Part shown: positions 15,340-22,651 of the stretch, piece by piece
How positions within the stretch are numbered: the first letter of the stretch is position 1
Layout of the letters: every line of letters starts with the position of its first letter
Source: JBBRUG01 sp038247995
GTDB taxonomy: Bacteria > Chloroflexota > Chloroflexia > Chloroflexales > Chloroflexaceae
DNA length: 34,973 nucleotides
Reading direction: 5' to 3'
NCBI GenBank assembly: GCA_038247995.1
Contig: JBBRUG010000016.1
Location: 1-34,973, forward strand
Position numbers and translations under genes: made by a program
Notes under the pieces: generated by a model
Seen by the model: the letters and a program-made list of their open reading frames with translations, nothing else
The model's database searches: none
Told to the model about the DNA's origin: nothing

Positions 15340-15711
15340 TTAGAGCCCCTTTGGCTTTACTTGACCCTTACGAACATTGGGCGTGTCGTTGAACTCGGTA
15401 CCGCCAATTTCCCAGTAACCCTGCTCATACAACCCACTGGCCACCATTGGCGCCCCTGATCCGGCGCCGGCGCCGGTAGCTACGCTGCCAACCTGAATTT
15501 CATCAGCGGCGCGCTGCTCAACATCGTTTCCGGAAGGCTTCACATAACGAATCAGGCCCGCGCCGATCAGCGCGTCAAGGGTCGCTTCAGCCTCGGCCGA
15601 ATCTAGTTTAAGTACTTCACGCAGGCTTTTCTGAAGCTCATCACGACCTCCATCGAGCCGGGCGCCAACATGATCGCGTAGTATTTGGACGGTTTCACGA
15701 TAGTCGCTCAT
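15340..15711 (-). CDS. Conserved-looking small protein of unknown function, possible winged-helix N-terminus
   Basis: I do not recognise this 123-residue protein. Residues 1-60 (RETVQILRDHVGARLDGGRDELQKSL then EAEATLDALIGAGLIRYV) are helical and end in a strand, which would fit a small winged-helix-like domain. The remainder is Gly/Ala-rich with GAGAGSGAP, then GYWEIGGTEFNDTPNV and a basic end. A very good Shine-Dalgarno (AAGGAGGATC) precedes the ATG, so translation is credible. The Shine-Dalgarno is partly held in an inverted repeat. The gene is monocistronic, convergent with the methyltransferase. Confidence 0.7.
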   Translation of the reverse strand: MSDYRETVQILRDHVGARLDGGRDELQKSLREVLKLDSAEAEATLDALIGAGLIRYVKPSGNDVEQRAADEIQVGSVATGAGAGSGAPMVASGLYEQGYWEIGGTEFNDTPNVRKGQVKPKGL

Positions 15712-15718
15712 TAGATCC

Positions 15719-15745
15719 TCCTTGGGTTAACATAGTACCCAAGGA
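15719..15745 (-). promoter_or_regulatory. Inverted repeat overlapping the Shine-Dalgarno of the unknown gene
   Basis: TCCTTGGGT / ACCCAAGGA, a perfect 9-bp inverted repeat with a 9-base loop. In the mRNA its 3' arm contains the first part of AAGGAGG, so folding would hide the ribosome-binding site. It could also be an operator. The remaining bases to 15843 hold no gene. Confidence 0.5.
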
Positions 15746-15843
15746 AGAAAGCAGCAAGATCCGTACCCGTGTTCAGCGGCACAGTCGGACAGTTCGCAGT
15801 TCAACCACCGAGCACCCAATTGGTCGTTGGTTGTCTTCTCCAT

Positions 15844-16572
15844 TCACTCATAAGCTAGCGCCTGCTGAAATGCCTCGGCCATGAGGATATGCCCGGCGGC
15901 ATTGGCATGCACATCGCCCAAGAGGATGAAGGTGTGCGTATAGGCGCGCCCGCCCTCGAACGGCGTAAAGGCATCGGCAATGGTTATACCGCGCTGGGCG
16001 GCTTCGGCAACAATCGCTGTATTAAGTTGAGCCACCCAATAAGCGTCGCTATTTATCGTAGTGGGGTCGCCGCCATAGGGGTTGTAATAGGTCATCACGG
16101 CGATATCGGCATCGGGCGCAGCGGCTCGTAGCTCAGTCAGAATGCGCGCCAGGTTACGCTGCGCTGCGGCAACCGCGGCTGCGCGTACGTCCGGGCCGGC
16201 ACGCTCGACATTCCGCAGATCATTCCCGCCAATATTCAGGGTGATCGGGCTGACCCGCAGGCCATCACGCTGTGCTACCGCGATCACATCTTTTGCGCGG
16301 GCGAGCTGCCCATTCAGAAACGACTCTGTCGTTTCACCGGGAAAGGCCAAACTGGTGAAGTTGATTGGCCCGTCGGTGACTAATTCGTTATAGACAAGCG
16401 CCGGATAACTCTCGGCCGCCCGATCGTCGAGCTGAAAACCCCAGGCCAGCGAATCGCCGAGCGCAAGGTAGACATCGCCGGGGCCGCGCGGTGTATAGAC
16501 CCGCGGCTGCATACTACACCCGATTAAACTAATGATTAGAAGCGCACCTAGTGCGCGTAAGAGTTGCCGCAT
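15844..16572 (-). CDS. SGNH/GDSL-family lipoprotein esterase
   Basis: A 242-residue protein with an N-terminal lipoprotein signal (LLRALGALLIISLIGC, lipobox LIGC near residue 19). The mature part has the SGNH blocks. Block I is YLALGDSLAWGF with the nucleophile Ser. A Gly in FPGETTESF fits block II. Block III is LNIGGNDL. GDVHANAAGH holds the Asp-x-x-His-like dyad of block V. Such enzymes hydrolyse esters or acyl groups on lipids or cell-wall polymers outside the membrane. The ATG at 16572 has only a weak ribosome-binding site. It lies about 60 bases downstream of the terminator that closes the leader at 16.63-16.83 kb, so transcription is probably conditional. Lipidation would need the LspA enzymes encoded at 26.5 kb. 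Confidence 0.88.
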   Translation of the reverse strand: MRQLLRALGALLIISLIGCSMQPRVYTPRGPGDVYLALGDSLAWGFQLDDRAAESYPALVYNELVTDGPINFTSLAFPGETTESFLNGQLARAKDVIAVAQRDGLRVSPITLNIGGNDLRNVERAGPDVRAAAVAAAQRNLARILTELRAAAPDADIAVMTYYNPYGGDPTTINSDAYWVAQLNTAIVAEAAQRGITIADAFTPFEGGRAYTHTFILLGDVHANAAGHILMAEAFQQALAYE

Positions 16573-16628
16573 AGCTTTTTATGGTTCGGCGCGGCAAGCT
16601 TTGCTCGCCTTCCGGCCCATGCATACGG

Positions 16629-16794
16629 AAAAGGCTCCTGCAATTGCAGGAGCCTTCTCACAGAAGGGGGTCTCACCGGTTCGGTGATGCCTTACAGGGC
16701 CTCACCAACGGTGACACCCAAACGCTTACTACTGTGACTCATGGGCATCACCTCCTTTGTGCCTAATCGGCATATACTAACGGTTACGACGCTC
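16629..16794 (-). ncRNA. Candidate structured leader RNA with alternating stems and terminator
   Basis: Downstream of a near-consensus promoter the minus strand carries five alternating complementary pentamers: GGTGA (16752-16748), TCACC (16714-16710), GGTGA (16706-16702), TCACC (16687-16683) and GGTGA (16677-16673). The first and fourth extend to a perfect 9-bp stem GGTGATGCC/GGCATCACC that encloses the short ORF exactly. The alternative 2:3 and 4:5 hairpins are also perfect. Next comes CCTTCT-gtg-AGAAGG (16667-16653), whose 3' arm shares AAGG with the following terminator stem AAGGCTCCTGC/GCAGGAGCCTT (16656-16631, then TTTT). The layout is that of an attenuator. I could not match it to the known riboswitch classes I remember. 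Confidence 0.65.
16692..16742 (-). CDS. 16-residue leader ORF with an exceptionally strong Shine-Dalgarno
   Basis: The ORF encodes MSHSSKRLGVTVGEAL and stops with TAA. Upstream is AAAGGAGGTGAT, a 12-base perfect complement to the usual 3' end of 16S rRNA (anti-Shine-Dalgarno), one of the strongest possible ribosome-binding sites. From its last base to the ATG there are 4 bases; from the GGAGG core there are 8. The ORF fits exactly between the two arms of the 9-bp inverted repeat. The peptide has no run of a single amino acid suggesting classical amino-acid attenuation. It may be a regulatory leader peptide, a real microprotein, or fortuitous. Confidence 0.5.
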   Translation of the reverse strand: MSHSSKRLGVTVGEAL

Positions 16795-16800
16795 ACAAAC

Positions 16801-16829
16801 AATATACCTAGTTCAGGCCAGCGTGTCAA
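16801..16829 (-). promoter_or_regulatory. Promoter of the structured leader / SGNH gene
   Basis: Minus strand: perfect TTGACA (16829-16824), 17 bases, TATATT (16806-16801). Start of transcription would be near 16794. It lies just after the LysM gene stop (16859). Confidence 0.85.
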
Positions 16830-16858
16830 GAGTAAAATCGTGCGTCTTTTGACGGAAA

Positions 16859-17284
16859 TCAGGGTGTTGCTAACGTTGGAGTTGGTGTGCCGACTGGAGC
16901 AGGCACAACCGGCGTGCGGAGGAGCGATGGAATGAGCAGCGTTTGGCCGGGTTGCAGCGCATCGGGATCGGTGAGGCCATTAGCGGCCACCAGTTCATCA
17001 ACGCTCGTGCCAAACTGTTCAGCCAAGCCGCTGAGGGTATCGCCCGGCTGAACTGTGTACAGCGCAGCTACCGTCGGCGATGGACGTACTTCACTGGCAA
17101 AGGCCGTGGCGGTTGCGTCGATGTCGAGCGTGGGGGCCGGAGTAATGTCGAGTACCGCCGGTAGCGTCGGCAGGTTCGCTGCGGGCGGCTCAGGTGGTGT
17201 ACAGCCCACTAACCCCAGAAGCATCAGCACAAGGAATATAAGGCCGAATGGATGACGCAGATGCTTCTCGCATAGCACAATCAC
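16859..17284 (-). CDS. LysM-domain lipoprotein
   Basis: A 141-residue exported lipoprotein. The signal segment HPFGLIFLVLMLLGLVGC ends in a lipobox LVGC at about residue 28. A Pro/Ala/Thr-rich spacer follows, then one LysM domain: YTVQPGDTLSGLAEQFGTS and VDELVAANGLTDPDALQPGQ with LLIP. LysM binds N-acetylglucosamine-containing glycans, so the protein probably sits at the outer face of the membrane against peptidoglycan. The GTG start at 17284 is supported by AAGGAG about 8 bases upstream; no ATG gives a full signal peptide. The C-terminus is Pro/Thr-rich and no catalytic domain is attached. Next on the strand are the structured leader and the SGNH lipoprotein. Confidence 0.9.
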   Translation of the reverse strand: MIVLCEKHLRHPFGLIFLVLMLLGLVGCTPPEPPAANLPTLPAVLDITPAPTLDIDATATAFASEVRPSPTVAALYTVQPGDTLSGLAEQFGTSVDELVAANGLTDPDALQPGQTLLIPSLLRTPVVPAPVGTPTPTLATP

Positions 17285-17378
17285 AACAGCGACTCCTTAT
17301 AAGAACAACATGAACAACGTCTACATCATTCTATTCTAGCGCTTTACCGTTTTTACCGTTCTACCGCCTGAAGTCGCG

Positions 17379-17407
17379 ATTGTAGCAGCATGGATCGGGC
17401 ATGTCAA
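17379..17407 (-). promoter_or_regulatory. Promoter of the LysM lipoprotein gene
   Basis: Minus strand: TTGACA (17407-17402), 17 bases, TACAAT (17384-17379) with an upstream TGC. It is divergent from the metB-like promoter, with 24 bases between the two -35 boxes. The leader to the GTG is about 90 bases and contains short ACGGT repeats only. Confidence 0.85.
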
Positions 17408-17431
17408 AGGTTGAAAAGCTGTTAGCGGGCG

Positions 17432-17460
17432 TTGACAGGCCCGGCGCGCCCTGCTATACT
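17432..17460 (+). promoter_or_regulatory. Promoter of the SAM-riboswitch transcript
   Basis: TTGACA (17432-17437), 17 bases, TATACT (17455-17460) with extended TGC. The riboswitch begins about 18 bases after the predicted start of transcription. Confidence 0.88.
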
Positions 17461-17485
17461 CACGCCCGGTTCGATGCTCGCTGCA

Positions 17486-17606
17486 CTCATCCAGAGCGGT
17501 TGAGGGACCGGCCCGATGAAACCGCGCCAACCCCGTAACGCGATGCCCAATCTTGGCATTCGTCGCGGAAGGTGGCAACTCCGGCAGCATACGCTGGTCG
17601 ATGAGG
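17486..17606 (+). promoter_or_regulatory. SAM (S-box) riboswitch aptamer
   Basis: The P1 helix CTCATC (17486-17491) / GATGAG (17600-17605) closes a domain with the S-box core: AGAGCGG, GAGGGACCGGCCCGATGAA followed by ACC, CGCCAACC, and the distal GGAAGGTGGCAACTCCGGC. These match the conserved SAM-I clan sequence and order. SAM-I elements bind S-adenosylmethionine and turn off methionine genes. This fits the following trans-sulfuration gene. Confidence 0.93.
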
Positions 17607-17682
17607 TGAGAGTGCTGATGCGGCCCGTAGCGAGCGAGTTGTGCCGCGAATGCATGCTCTCGTCCTCTCACCTGTTGAGAGG
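17604..17682 (+). promoter_or_regulatory. Riboswitch expression platform (translational)
   Basis: CCTCTCA (17664-17670) and TGAGAGG (17676-17682) form a perfect 7-bp hairpin that hides the Shine-Dalgarno GAGAGG of the next gene. An alternative 9-bp pairing of AGGTGAGAG (17604-17612) with CTCTCACCT (17665-17673) would free the Shine-Dalgarno but overlaps the P1 3' strand. SAM binding, by stabilising P1, should therefore favour the sequestering hairpin (OFF). There is no T-tract, so control is probably at translation. Confidence 0.7.
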
Positions 17683-17688
17683 CAATCT

Positions 17689-18891
17689 ATGGCTACTTCT
17701 GATTCGGGCCGCCCCCACGGCCCCGGCACTGCCGCCGTTCACAGCGGCGATCAACGTCGCCGCGCCCATGACTCGATCACCGCCCCGATCGTTCAGACCT
17801 CTACCTACACCTTCGCCAGCACCGCCGATCTGATCGATTTCCACGAGGGCCGCGTCGCTCGTGAGGAGTATGGTCGCTATGGCAACCCCACGGTTCGGGC
17901 CGCCGAAGCGCGCCTGGCCGCCCTCGAAGCCCCCGCTGATATGGCGGCTGCCTTGCTTTGCGCCTCGGGCATGAATGCGATCACCACGGTGCTGCTGGCT
18001 ATGCTACCTTCCGGTAGCCACCTTGTATTCACCGACGATTGCTACCGGCGCACACGCCAGTTCGCCCGCACGATGCTCGCTCGCCTTGGCGTTGCGCATA
18101 CCGTTGTTCCCGCCGGCGATTATGCCGCCCTCGCCGCAGCCATCCAACCTGGGCGCACCCGCCTGCTGATCAGCGAGGCGCCCACTAATCCATACCTGCG
18201 GGTGGCCGATCTGGCCCAGGTAACCGCAATCGCCAGGGCGCAGCGGGTGAAAACCATGATTGACGCTACCTTCGCGACGCCCTTCAACCTGCGTCCGCTG
18301 GAGCACGGCATCGATCTGGTTGTGCATAGCTGTACCAAGTACCTGGCCGGCCACAACGATTTGCTCGCAGGCGTGGTCATCGGCAAACCGGGCATTATCG
18401 GCGCGCTGCGCGAGGCTCAGGGCATGCTCGGCGGAATCTGCGACCCCCACGGCGCGTATCTGCTCCTGCGTGGCCTGAAGACCTTTAGCCTGCGTATGGA
18501 GCGCCACAATGCGAACGGCCTGGCTGTGGCGCGCTTCCTCGCAGCTCACCCGCGCATCGAACGGGTACATTATCCCGGCCTGGAAAGCCACCCCGATCAT
18601 GAAGTGGCAACCGCGCAGATGCTTGGCTTCGGCGGCGTCGTCTCGTTTGAGGTTGCCGGCGACCTGGAGGCTACCGCGCGCATGATCGACCGGCTGCGCA
18701 TTCCGTATATTGCGCCGAGCCTGGGCGGTGTCGAAAGCCTGGTCGAACAACCGGCCCTGATGAGTTTTTATGAACTTACCACCGAAGAACGCCTGGCTGT
18801 CGGCATTCGCAATAATCTGGTGCGCTATGCTTGCGGCATCGAAGACGCCGACGACCTGATTGCCGATCTGGGGCAGGCATTGGCCGATTAA
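17689..18891 (+). CDS. metB: Trans-sulfuration PLP enzyme, cystathionine gamma-synthase-like
   Basis: A 400-residue fold-type I PLP enzyme of the Cys/Met-metabolism family. GRYGNPTVRAAEARLAALE, ALLCASGMNAI, SEAPTNPYLRVADL, IDATFATPFNLRPLEHG and SCTKYLAGHNDLLAGVV are all visible; the Lys of SCTKY (near residue 217) is the Schiff-base lysine. The AGHNDLLAG stretch and the C-terminal APSLGGVESLVEQPALMSF fit cystathionine gamma-synthase, while O-acylhomoserine sulfhydrylase cannot be excluded. The ATG at 17689 is chosen because GAGAGG lies 6 bases upstream and is the target of the riboswitch platform; a start at 17641 would lie inside the leader. The SAM riboswitch and the neighbouring metF support a role in methionine synthesis. 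Confidence 0.9.
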   Translation: MATSDSGRPHGPGTAAVHSGDQRRRAHDSITAPIVQTSTYTFASTADLIDFHEGRVAREEYGRYGNPTVRAAEARLAALEAPADMAAALLCASGMNAITTVLLAMLPSGSHLVFTDDCYRRTRQFARTMLARLGVAHTVVPAGDYAALAAAIQPGRTRLLISEAPTNPYLRVADLAQVTAIARAQRVKTMIDATFATPFNLRPLEHGIDLVVHSCTKYLAGHNDLLAGVVIGKPGIIGALREAQGMLGGICDPHGAYLLLRGLKTFSLRMERHNANGLAVARFLAAHPRIERVHYPGLESHPDHEVATAQMLGFGGVVSFEVAGDLEATARMIDRLRIPYIAPSLGGVESLVEQPALMSFYELTTEERLAVGIRNNLVRYACGIEDADDLIADLGQALAD

Positions 18892-18918
18892 TTCGCCGCA
18901 ATTATTCTTCAAACAACC

Positions 18919-19011
18919 GTACGGGCGGCGCGGCGAGCCGCCCCAACGCTACCCACTAAAAATCACTGTACGGGCGGCTCGCGAGCCACTCCAACGGTAT
19001 CCACCACTAAA
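18919..19011. repeat. Two tandem REP-like elements between metB-like gene and metF
   Basis: Two related units, 49 bp apart, start with GTACGGGCGGC (18919 and 18968) and run through CAACG to CCACTAAA. Unit 1 has GGGCGGC/GCCGCCC; unit 2 has the palindrome GGCTCGCGAGCC. The opening word is shared with the mutS2 insertion and the element at 33.9 kb. Confidence 0.8.
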
Positions 19012-19018
19012 CTAAACT

Positions 19019-19927
19019 ATGCACTCAAACTTACAGCGCCGCCTTGCTGCGGGCCAGGTTGTTGTTACCGGCGAGATCGCCCCGCCGAAGGGCGCGGATA
19101 GCCAGAACCTTGAGCAGCTTGCCGCGAATCTGCGTAATTACGTCGATGCAATCAACCTTACCGACAATCAGCGCGGCGTGGCGCGCATGTCGGCCCTTGG
19201 CGCCGGGGTGATCCTCCAGCAACTCGGGATCGAAACCATCGTCCAGATGACGTGCCAGCATCGCAATCGGGTCGCGCTTCAGGCCGACGCCTTGAGCGGG
19301 GCTGCCCTGGGCATTCGGAACTTTCTCTGCATGACCGGCGATCATCCACGCATTGGCGATCATCCGGAGGCGAAGAATGTGCTCGATCTAAACTCATTCC
19401 AACTGCTGCGTACGCTACGTACGTTGCGTGATGAAGCGACATTTCAATCCGGTACGCCGCTCAAGCAGGCGCCGACGTTCTTCATCGGCGGCGTGGCCAA
19501 CCCGAATGTCGAACGCGCCGCGCGCCTGGAGAAGAAGATCGAGTCCGGCGCCGAGTTCATTCAGACCCAACTTGTCTTTGATACGCAGCGTTTCCGCCAA
19601 TGGATGACCGACGTGCGCGCCGCCGGTCTGCATCAACGTGCCGCTATTCTGGTCGGCGTGATGGTGTTGCGCCGCCCGAAATCGGCGCTGTACCTGCGTG
19701 ATCATCTGCACGGTACGTTAATGCCTGAGGCGGTGATTGACCGCATGCAGAACGCCGTCGATAGCGAGGCCGAGGGAATTGCGCTGGCCGCCGAGTTGGT
19801 GAACGACCTGCTAAGCGTCGAGGGGGTGGCCGGCGTCCATATCATGTCTGTCGACTGGACGCGCTCCTTCCCGGCGATTATTGAACGGGCCGGCTTGTTG
19901 CCGCGCCCGGCGTTACCGGAGGCCTGA
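19019..19927 (+). CDS. metF: Methylenetetrahydrofolate reductase
   Basis: A 302-residue TIM-barrel flavoprotein. The N-terminal VVTGEIAPPKGAD supplies the conserved catalytic Glu. AINLTDNQRG, MTCQHRNR and FLCMTGDHP followed by VLDLNSFQLL are typical of this branch, and FIGGVANPN and GAEFIQTQLVFD complete the family pattern. It reduces 5,10-methylene-THF to 5-methyl-THF, the methyl donor for methionine. The ATG at 19019 follows ACTAAACTAAACT with no Shine-Dalgarno, so initiation may be weak or leaderless. The gene lies downstream of the SAM-controlled metB-like gene but is separated from it by two REP-like hairpins, so co-transcription is uncertain. Confidence 0.92.
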   Translation: MHSNLQRRLAAGQVVVTGEIAPPKGADSQNLEQLAANLRNYVDAINLTDNQRGVARMSALGAGVILQQLGIETIVQMTCQHRNRVALQADALSGAALGIRNFLCMTGDHPRIGDHPEAKNVLDLNSFQLLRTLRTLRDEATFQSGTPLKQAPTFFIGGVANPNVERAARLEKKIESGAEFIQTQLVFDTQRFRQWMTDVRAAGLHQRAAILVGVMVLRRPKSALYLRDHLHGTLMPEAVIDRMQNAVDSEAEGIALAAELVNDLLSVEGVAGVHIMSVDWTRSFPAIIERAGLLPRPALPEA

Positions 19928-19949
19928 AATCCACCATAACCAGACATAT

Positions 19950-20010
19950 GCGGCCCAGGGCTTTAGCCCGCCGGCCGCAAACGCACGCCCTGAGCTGCGT
20001 CCTTCAGGGC
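19950..20010. terminator. Two hairpins between convergent metF and wecA-like gene
   Basis: Hairpin 1: GCGGCC/GGCCGC (19950-19978) enclosing GGGC/GCCC. Hairpin 2: GCCCTGA/TCAGGGC (19987-20010). They probably serve as a bidirectional terminator or are REP-type elements. Confidence 0.6.
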
Positions 20011-20051
20011 ACAGCGGGCGACAAACGCGCTCGTCACCCAGGGCGGCAGCT

Positions 20052-20072
20052 GGTCACTTGTCACTTGTTACA
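20052..20072. repeat. Short heptamer array forming the stop of the wecA-like gene
   Basis: GGTCACT, TGTCACT and TGTTACA. On the minus strand these encode the last residues (VTSDK) and the TGA stop of the transferase gene, so the repeat has become its C-terminus. Confidence 0.6.
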
Positions 20073-21184
20073 GCCGCTACTTGCTGCGTTGCGCTGGCGG
20101 CGAACCAGATCACACTGAGCACCATCACGCCCAGGAAGAGCAAGGTCAGCAGTTTGATCAGTGGTGAGAGATCAAGCAGCGCGATCCCGCCGAAGACTGC
20201 TGCGAGCGTGTAATAGCCCAACACCACCTGGCGCTGACTGAAGCCAAGGTCGAGCAACCGATGGTGCAGATGATCGCGCCCGGCCTGTGCTGCCGAACGC
20301 CCGCGCCGCAGCCGGGCCAGGATCAGCCAGGCCATGTCGATCAGCGGCACGCCCATCACCAGCAGCGCGGTTGCCAGTTTAGCCCCGCCGATAATCGCAC
20401 TCGCCCCTAAAATGTAACCGATCGTCATTGCGCCAACATCGCCCATAAAGATGCGCGCCGGAAAAAAGTTGAAGCGCAGAAAGCCCGCACACGCCCCCGC
20501 TAGGGCCAACGGCAGCATTGCGATCGTTAGTTGCGGTGGGTCGAGTTGGAGGGTATGCAGGGTCAGAATAACTGCGGCGATCAGCACCAAGCCACCGGCG
20601 AGGCCATCGAGGCCATCGGCCCAGTTGACCATATTGGCCATACCGACGATCCAGAAAATCGTCGCTGCAATCGCGATCCAGGGGCTAAGATTGTGCAGAT
20701 GGATCTGCTGCACGAAGGGGAAATTGAAGGCCGTCAGAATGATCCCGCGGGCCTCGGTGGTTGCGCCGAGCGCGTCGGGATAGAGCGTCTGATCCCAGAG
20801 ATACGGCCCGACGAGGATGAGTCCGGCCAAAACGTGAATACCTAGGCGCGGCAGTGCCGGCAGATCGCGTACATCATCAATCAGGCTGACGGCGGCAATC
20901 ACGGCGGCGCCGAACAGCAAAAGACCGAGGCGTAAGATTTCAAACGGCGAGCGTTGTAGTTCAGGGGCGAGTTCTTCGAGCAGGAAGCTCGCCAGGAGCG
21001 CCGCCGCAAAGCCGGCAATAATCGCCAGGCCGCCCACGAGCGGCGTTGGTGTGCGATGAATGTCGCGCGCACGCGGCACGGCTACCCAGCCACTGCGTAC
21101 ACTAAAACGCATAAGCGGCGGGATCAGGGTCACGGTGACGGCGAAGGCGATCAGGAAGGTGAGCGCAAGCGCAAGCCAGACCAT
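20054..21184 (-). CDS. Polyprenyl-phosphate GlcNAc-1-phosphate transferase, WecA/TagO-like
   Basis: A 376-residue integral membrane protein with about ten hydrophobic segments, of the MraY/WecA superfamily. Conserved regions are HRTPTPLVGGLAI (Mg-binding neighbourhood), SLIDDVRDLPALPRL with the paired Asp residues, NMVNWADGLDGLAGG, FNFFPARIFMGDVGAMTIGY, and the cytoplasmic His motif GRDHLHHRLLDLGF, which is typical of WecA/TagO rather than MraY. The enzyme loads a HexNAc-1-phosphate from UDP-sugar onto undecaprenyl phosphate at the cytoplasmic face, starting glycopolymer synthesis. The ATG at 21184 lacks a clear Shine-Dalgarno. It follows upp by about 40 bases and is probably the last gene of the unit. 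Confidence 0.92.
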   Translation of the reverse strand: MVWLALALTFLIAFAVTVTLIPPLMRFSVRSGWVAVPRARDIHRTPTPLVGGLAIIAGFAAALLASFLLEELAPELQRSPFEILRLGLLLFGAAVIAAVSLIDDVRDLPALPRLGIHVLAGLILVGPYLWDQTLYPDALGATTEARGIILTAFNFPFVQQIHLHNLSPWIAIAATIFWIVGMANMVNWADGLDGLAGGLVLIAAVILTLHTLQLDPPQLTIAMLPLALAGACAGFLRFNFFPARIFMGDVGAMTIGYILGASAIIGGAKLATALLVMGVPLIDMAWLILARLRRGRSAAQAGRDHLHHRLLDLGFSQRQVVLGYYTLAAVFGGIALLDLSPLIKLLTLLFLGVMVLSVIWFAASATQQVAAVTSDK

Positions 21185-21226
21185 AGTGTAGCTGTAGTTA
21201 CCCTACTGCTGCCAGCGGTGCAACTC

Positions 21227-21856
21227 CTATCCTGTCCCAAATTGGCGGTCGCCGGCATCGCCGAGGCCGGGCACAATATAGCCAAGCTCATTGAGGTGGC
21301 TGTCGATCGCCGCAAGGTAAATATCCACATCAGGGTGGGCCTTGCTGAGCGCCTGTACGCCTTCAGGTGCGGCAAGCAGACCGAGGTATTTGATCCGGCG
21401 GGCGCCCCACCGCTTCAGAATATCTACGGCCGCTACCGCCGAACCACCTGTGGCGAGCATTGGATCGACAATCAGGCAGAGGTCGATCTCCGGCTCGGCA
21501 GGCAATTTGTTGTAGTAGGTCACCGGTTGAAGCGTTTCGTGGTCGCGATAGAGGCCCAGGTGCCAGACGTGTACAGTAGGCAGAATGTCGATTACCGCCT
21601 CGGACATGCCCAGGCCGGCGCGCAGAATCGGCACGACACCAACCCGTTCGGCTACCTCAAAACCTTCACACGCTTCCAGCGGTGTCTGCACGGTAAGCGG
21701 GGCCAGGTTTAGATCCTGAGTCGCCTCGTAGAAAAGCAGTTGAGCGATCTCGCGCACCAGTTCGCGGAACTTCTTCGGCTCGGTAACCTTGCTGCGCAGC
21801 AGCGCAAGTTTGTGCTGCACAAGCGGGTGGCTTGAGACATGAACTTGATCTTGCAT
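21227..21856 (-). CDS. upp: Uracil phosphoribosyltransferase
   Basis: A 209-residue type I phosphoribosyltransferase starting MQDQVHVSSHPLVQHKLALL. VPILRAGLGMSEAVIDILP, HLGLYRDHETLQPVTYYNKLP, LIVDPMLATGGSAVAAVDIL (the PRPP loop) and GYIVPGLGDAGDRQFGT are all diagnostic of Upp. It makes UMP from uracil and PRPP in pyrimidine salvage. The start at 21856 matches the normal family length; the longer frame to 21907 would translate a hairpin. No Shine-Dalgarno is visible; instead a 21-bp perfect hairpin ends 9 bases upstream of the ATG. Confidence 0.95.
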   Translation of the reverse strand: MQDQVHVSSHPLVQHKLALLRSKVTEPKKFRELVREIAQLLFYEATQDLNLAPLTVQTPLEACEGFEVAERVGVVPILRAGLGMSEAVIDILPTVHVWHLGLYRDHETLQPVTYYNKLPAEPEIDLCLIVDPMLATGGSAVAAVDILKRWGARRIKYLGLLAAPEGVQALSKAHPDVDIYLAAIDSHLNELGYIVPGLGDAGDRQFGTG

Positions 21857-21865
21857 AGGAGTGAA

Positions 21866-21910
21866 TTCGTGCGTGCTGCGCGCCGGTTCCCGGCGCGCAG
21901 CACGCACGAA
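21866..21910. terminator. 21-bp perfect hairpin between the response regulator and upp
   Basis: A perfect 21-bp inverted repeat with a 3-base loop (TTC) fills the gap between two co-oriented minus-strand genes. The left arm is 21866-21886 and the right arm 21890-21910; the arm core reads CGTGCGTGCTGCGCGCCGG. It begins 3 bases after the regulator stop. No T-run follows, so it may act as an mRNA stabiliser, a terminator or a protein site. Confidence 0.75.
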
Positions 21911-21913
21911 GTA

Positions 21914-22645
<732 letters not shown>

Positions 22646-22651
<6 letters not shown>

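Noticed and set aside
16629..16794. TPP, c-di-GMP, ydaO (c-di-AMP) or yybP-type riboswitch at the leader
   Set aside because: The conserved cores I remember for those classes are not present; a short CCGAACC match to the ydaO core is too little.
17285..17485. Small ORFs in the LysM-metB gap
   Set aside because: None has a ribosome-binding site or recognisable motif; the region is fully explained by two divergent promoters and the riboswitch.
18004..18912. Long minus-strand ORF opposite the metB-like gene (302 codons)
   Set aside because: It is the mirror of a strongly conserved PLP enzyme; its translation shows no family motif and it has no ribosome-binding site. Similar shadows over mdh, rluD and mutS2 were dropped for the same reason.
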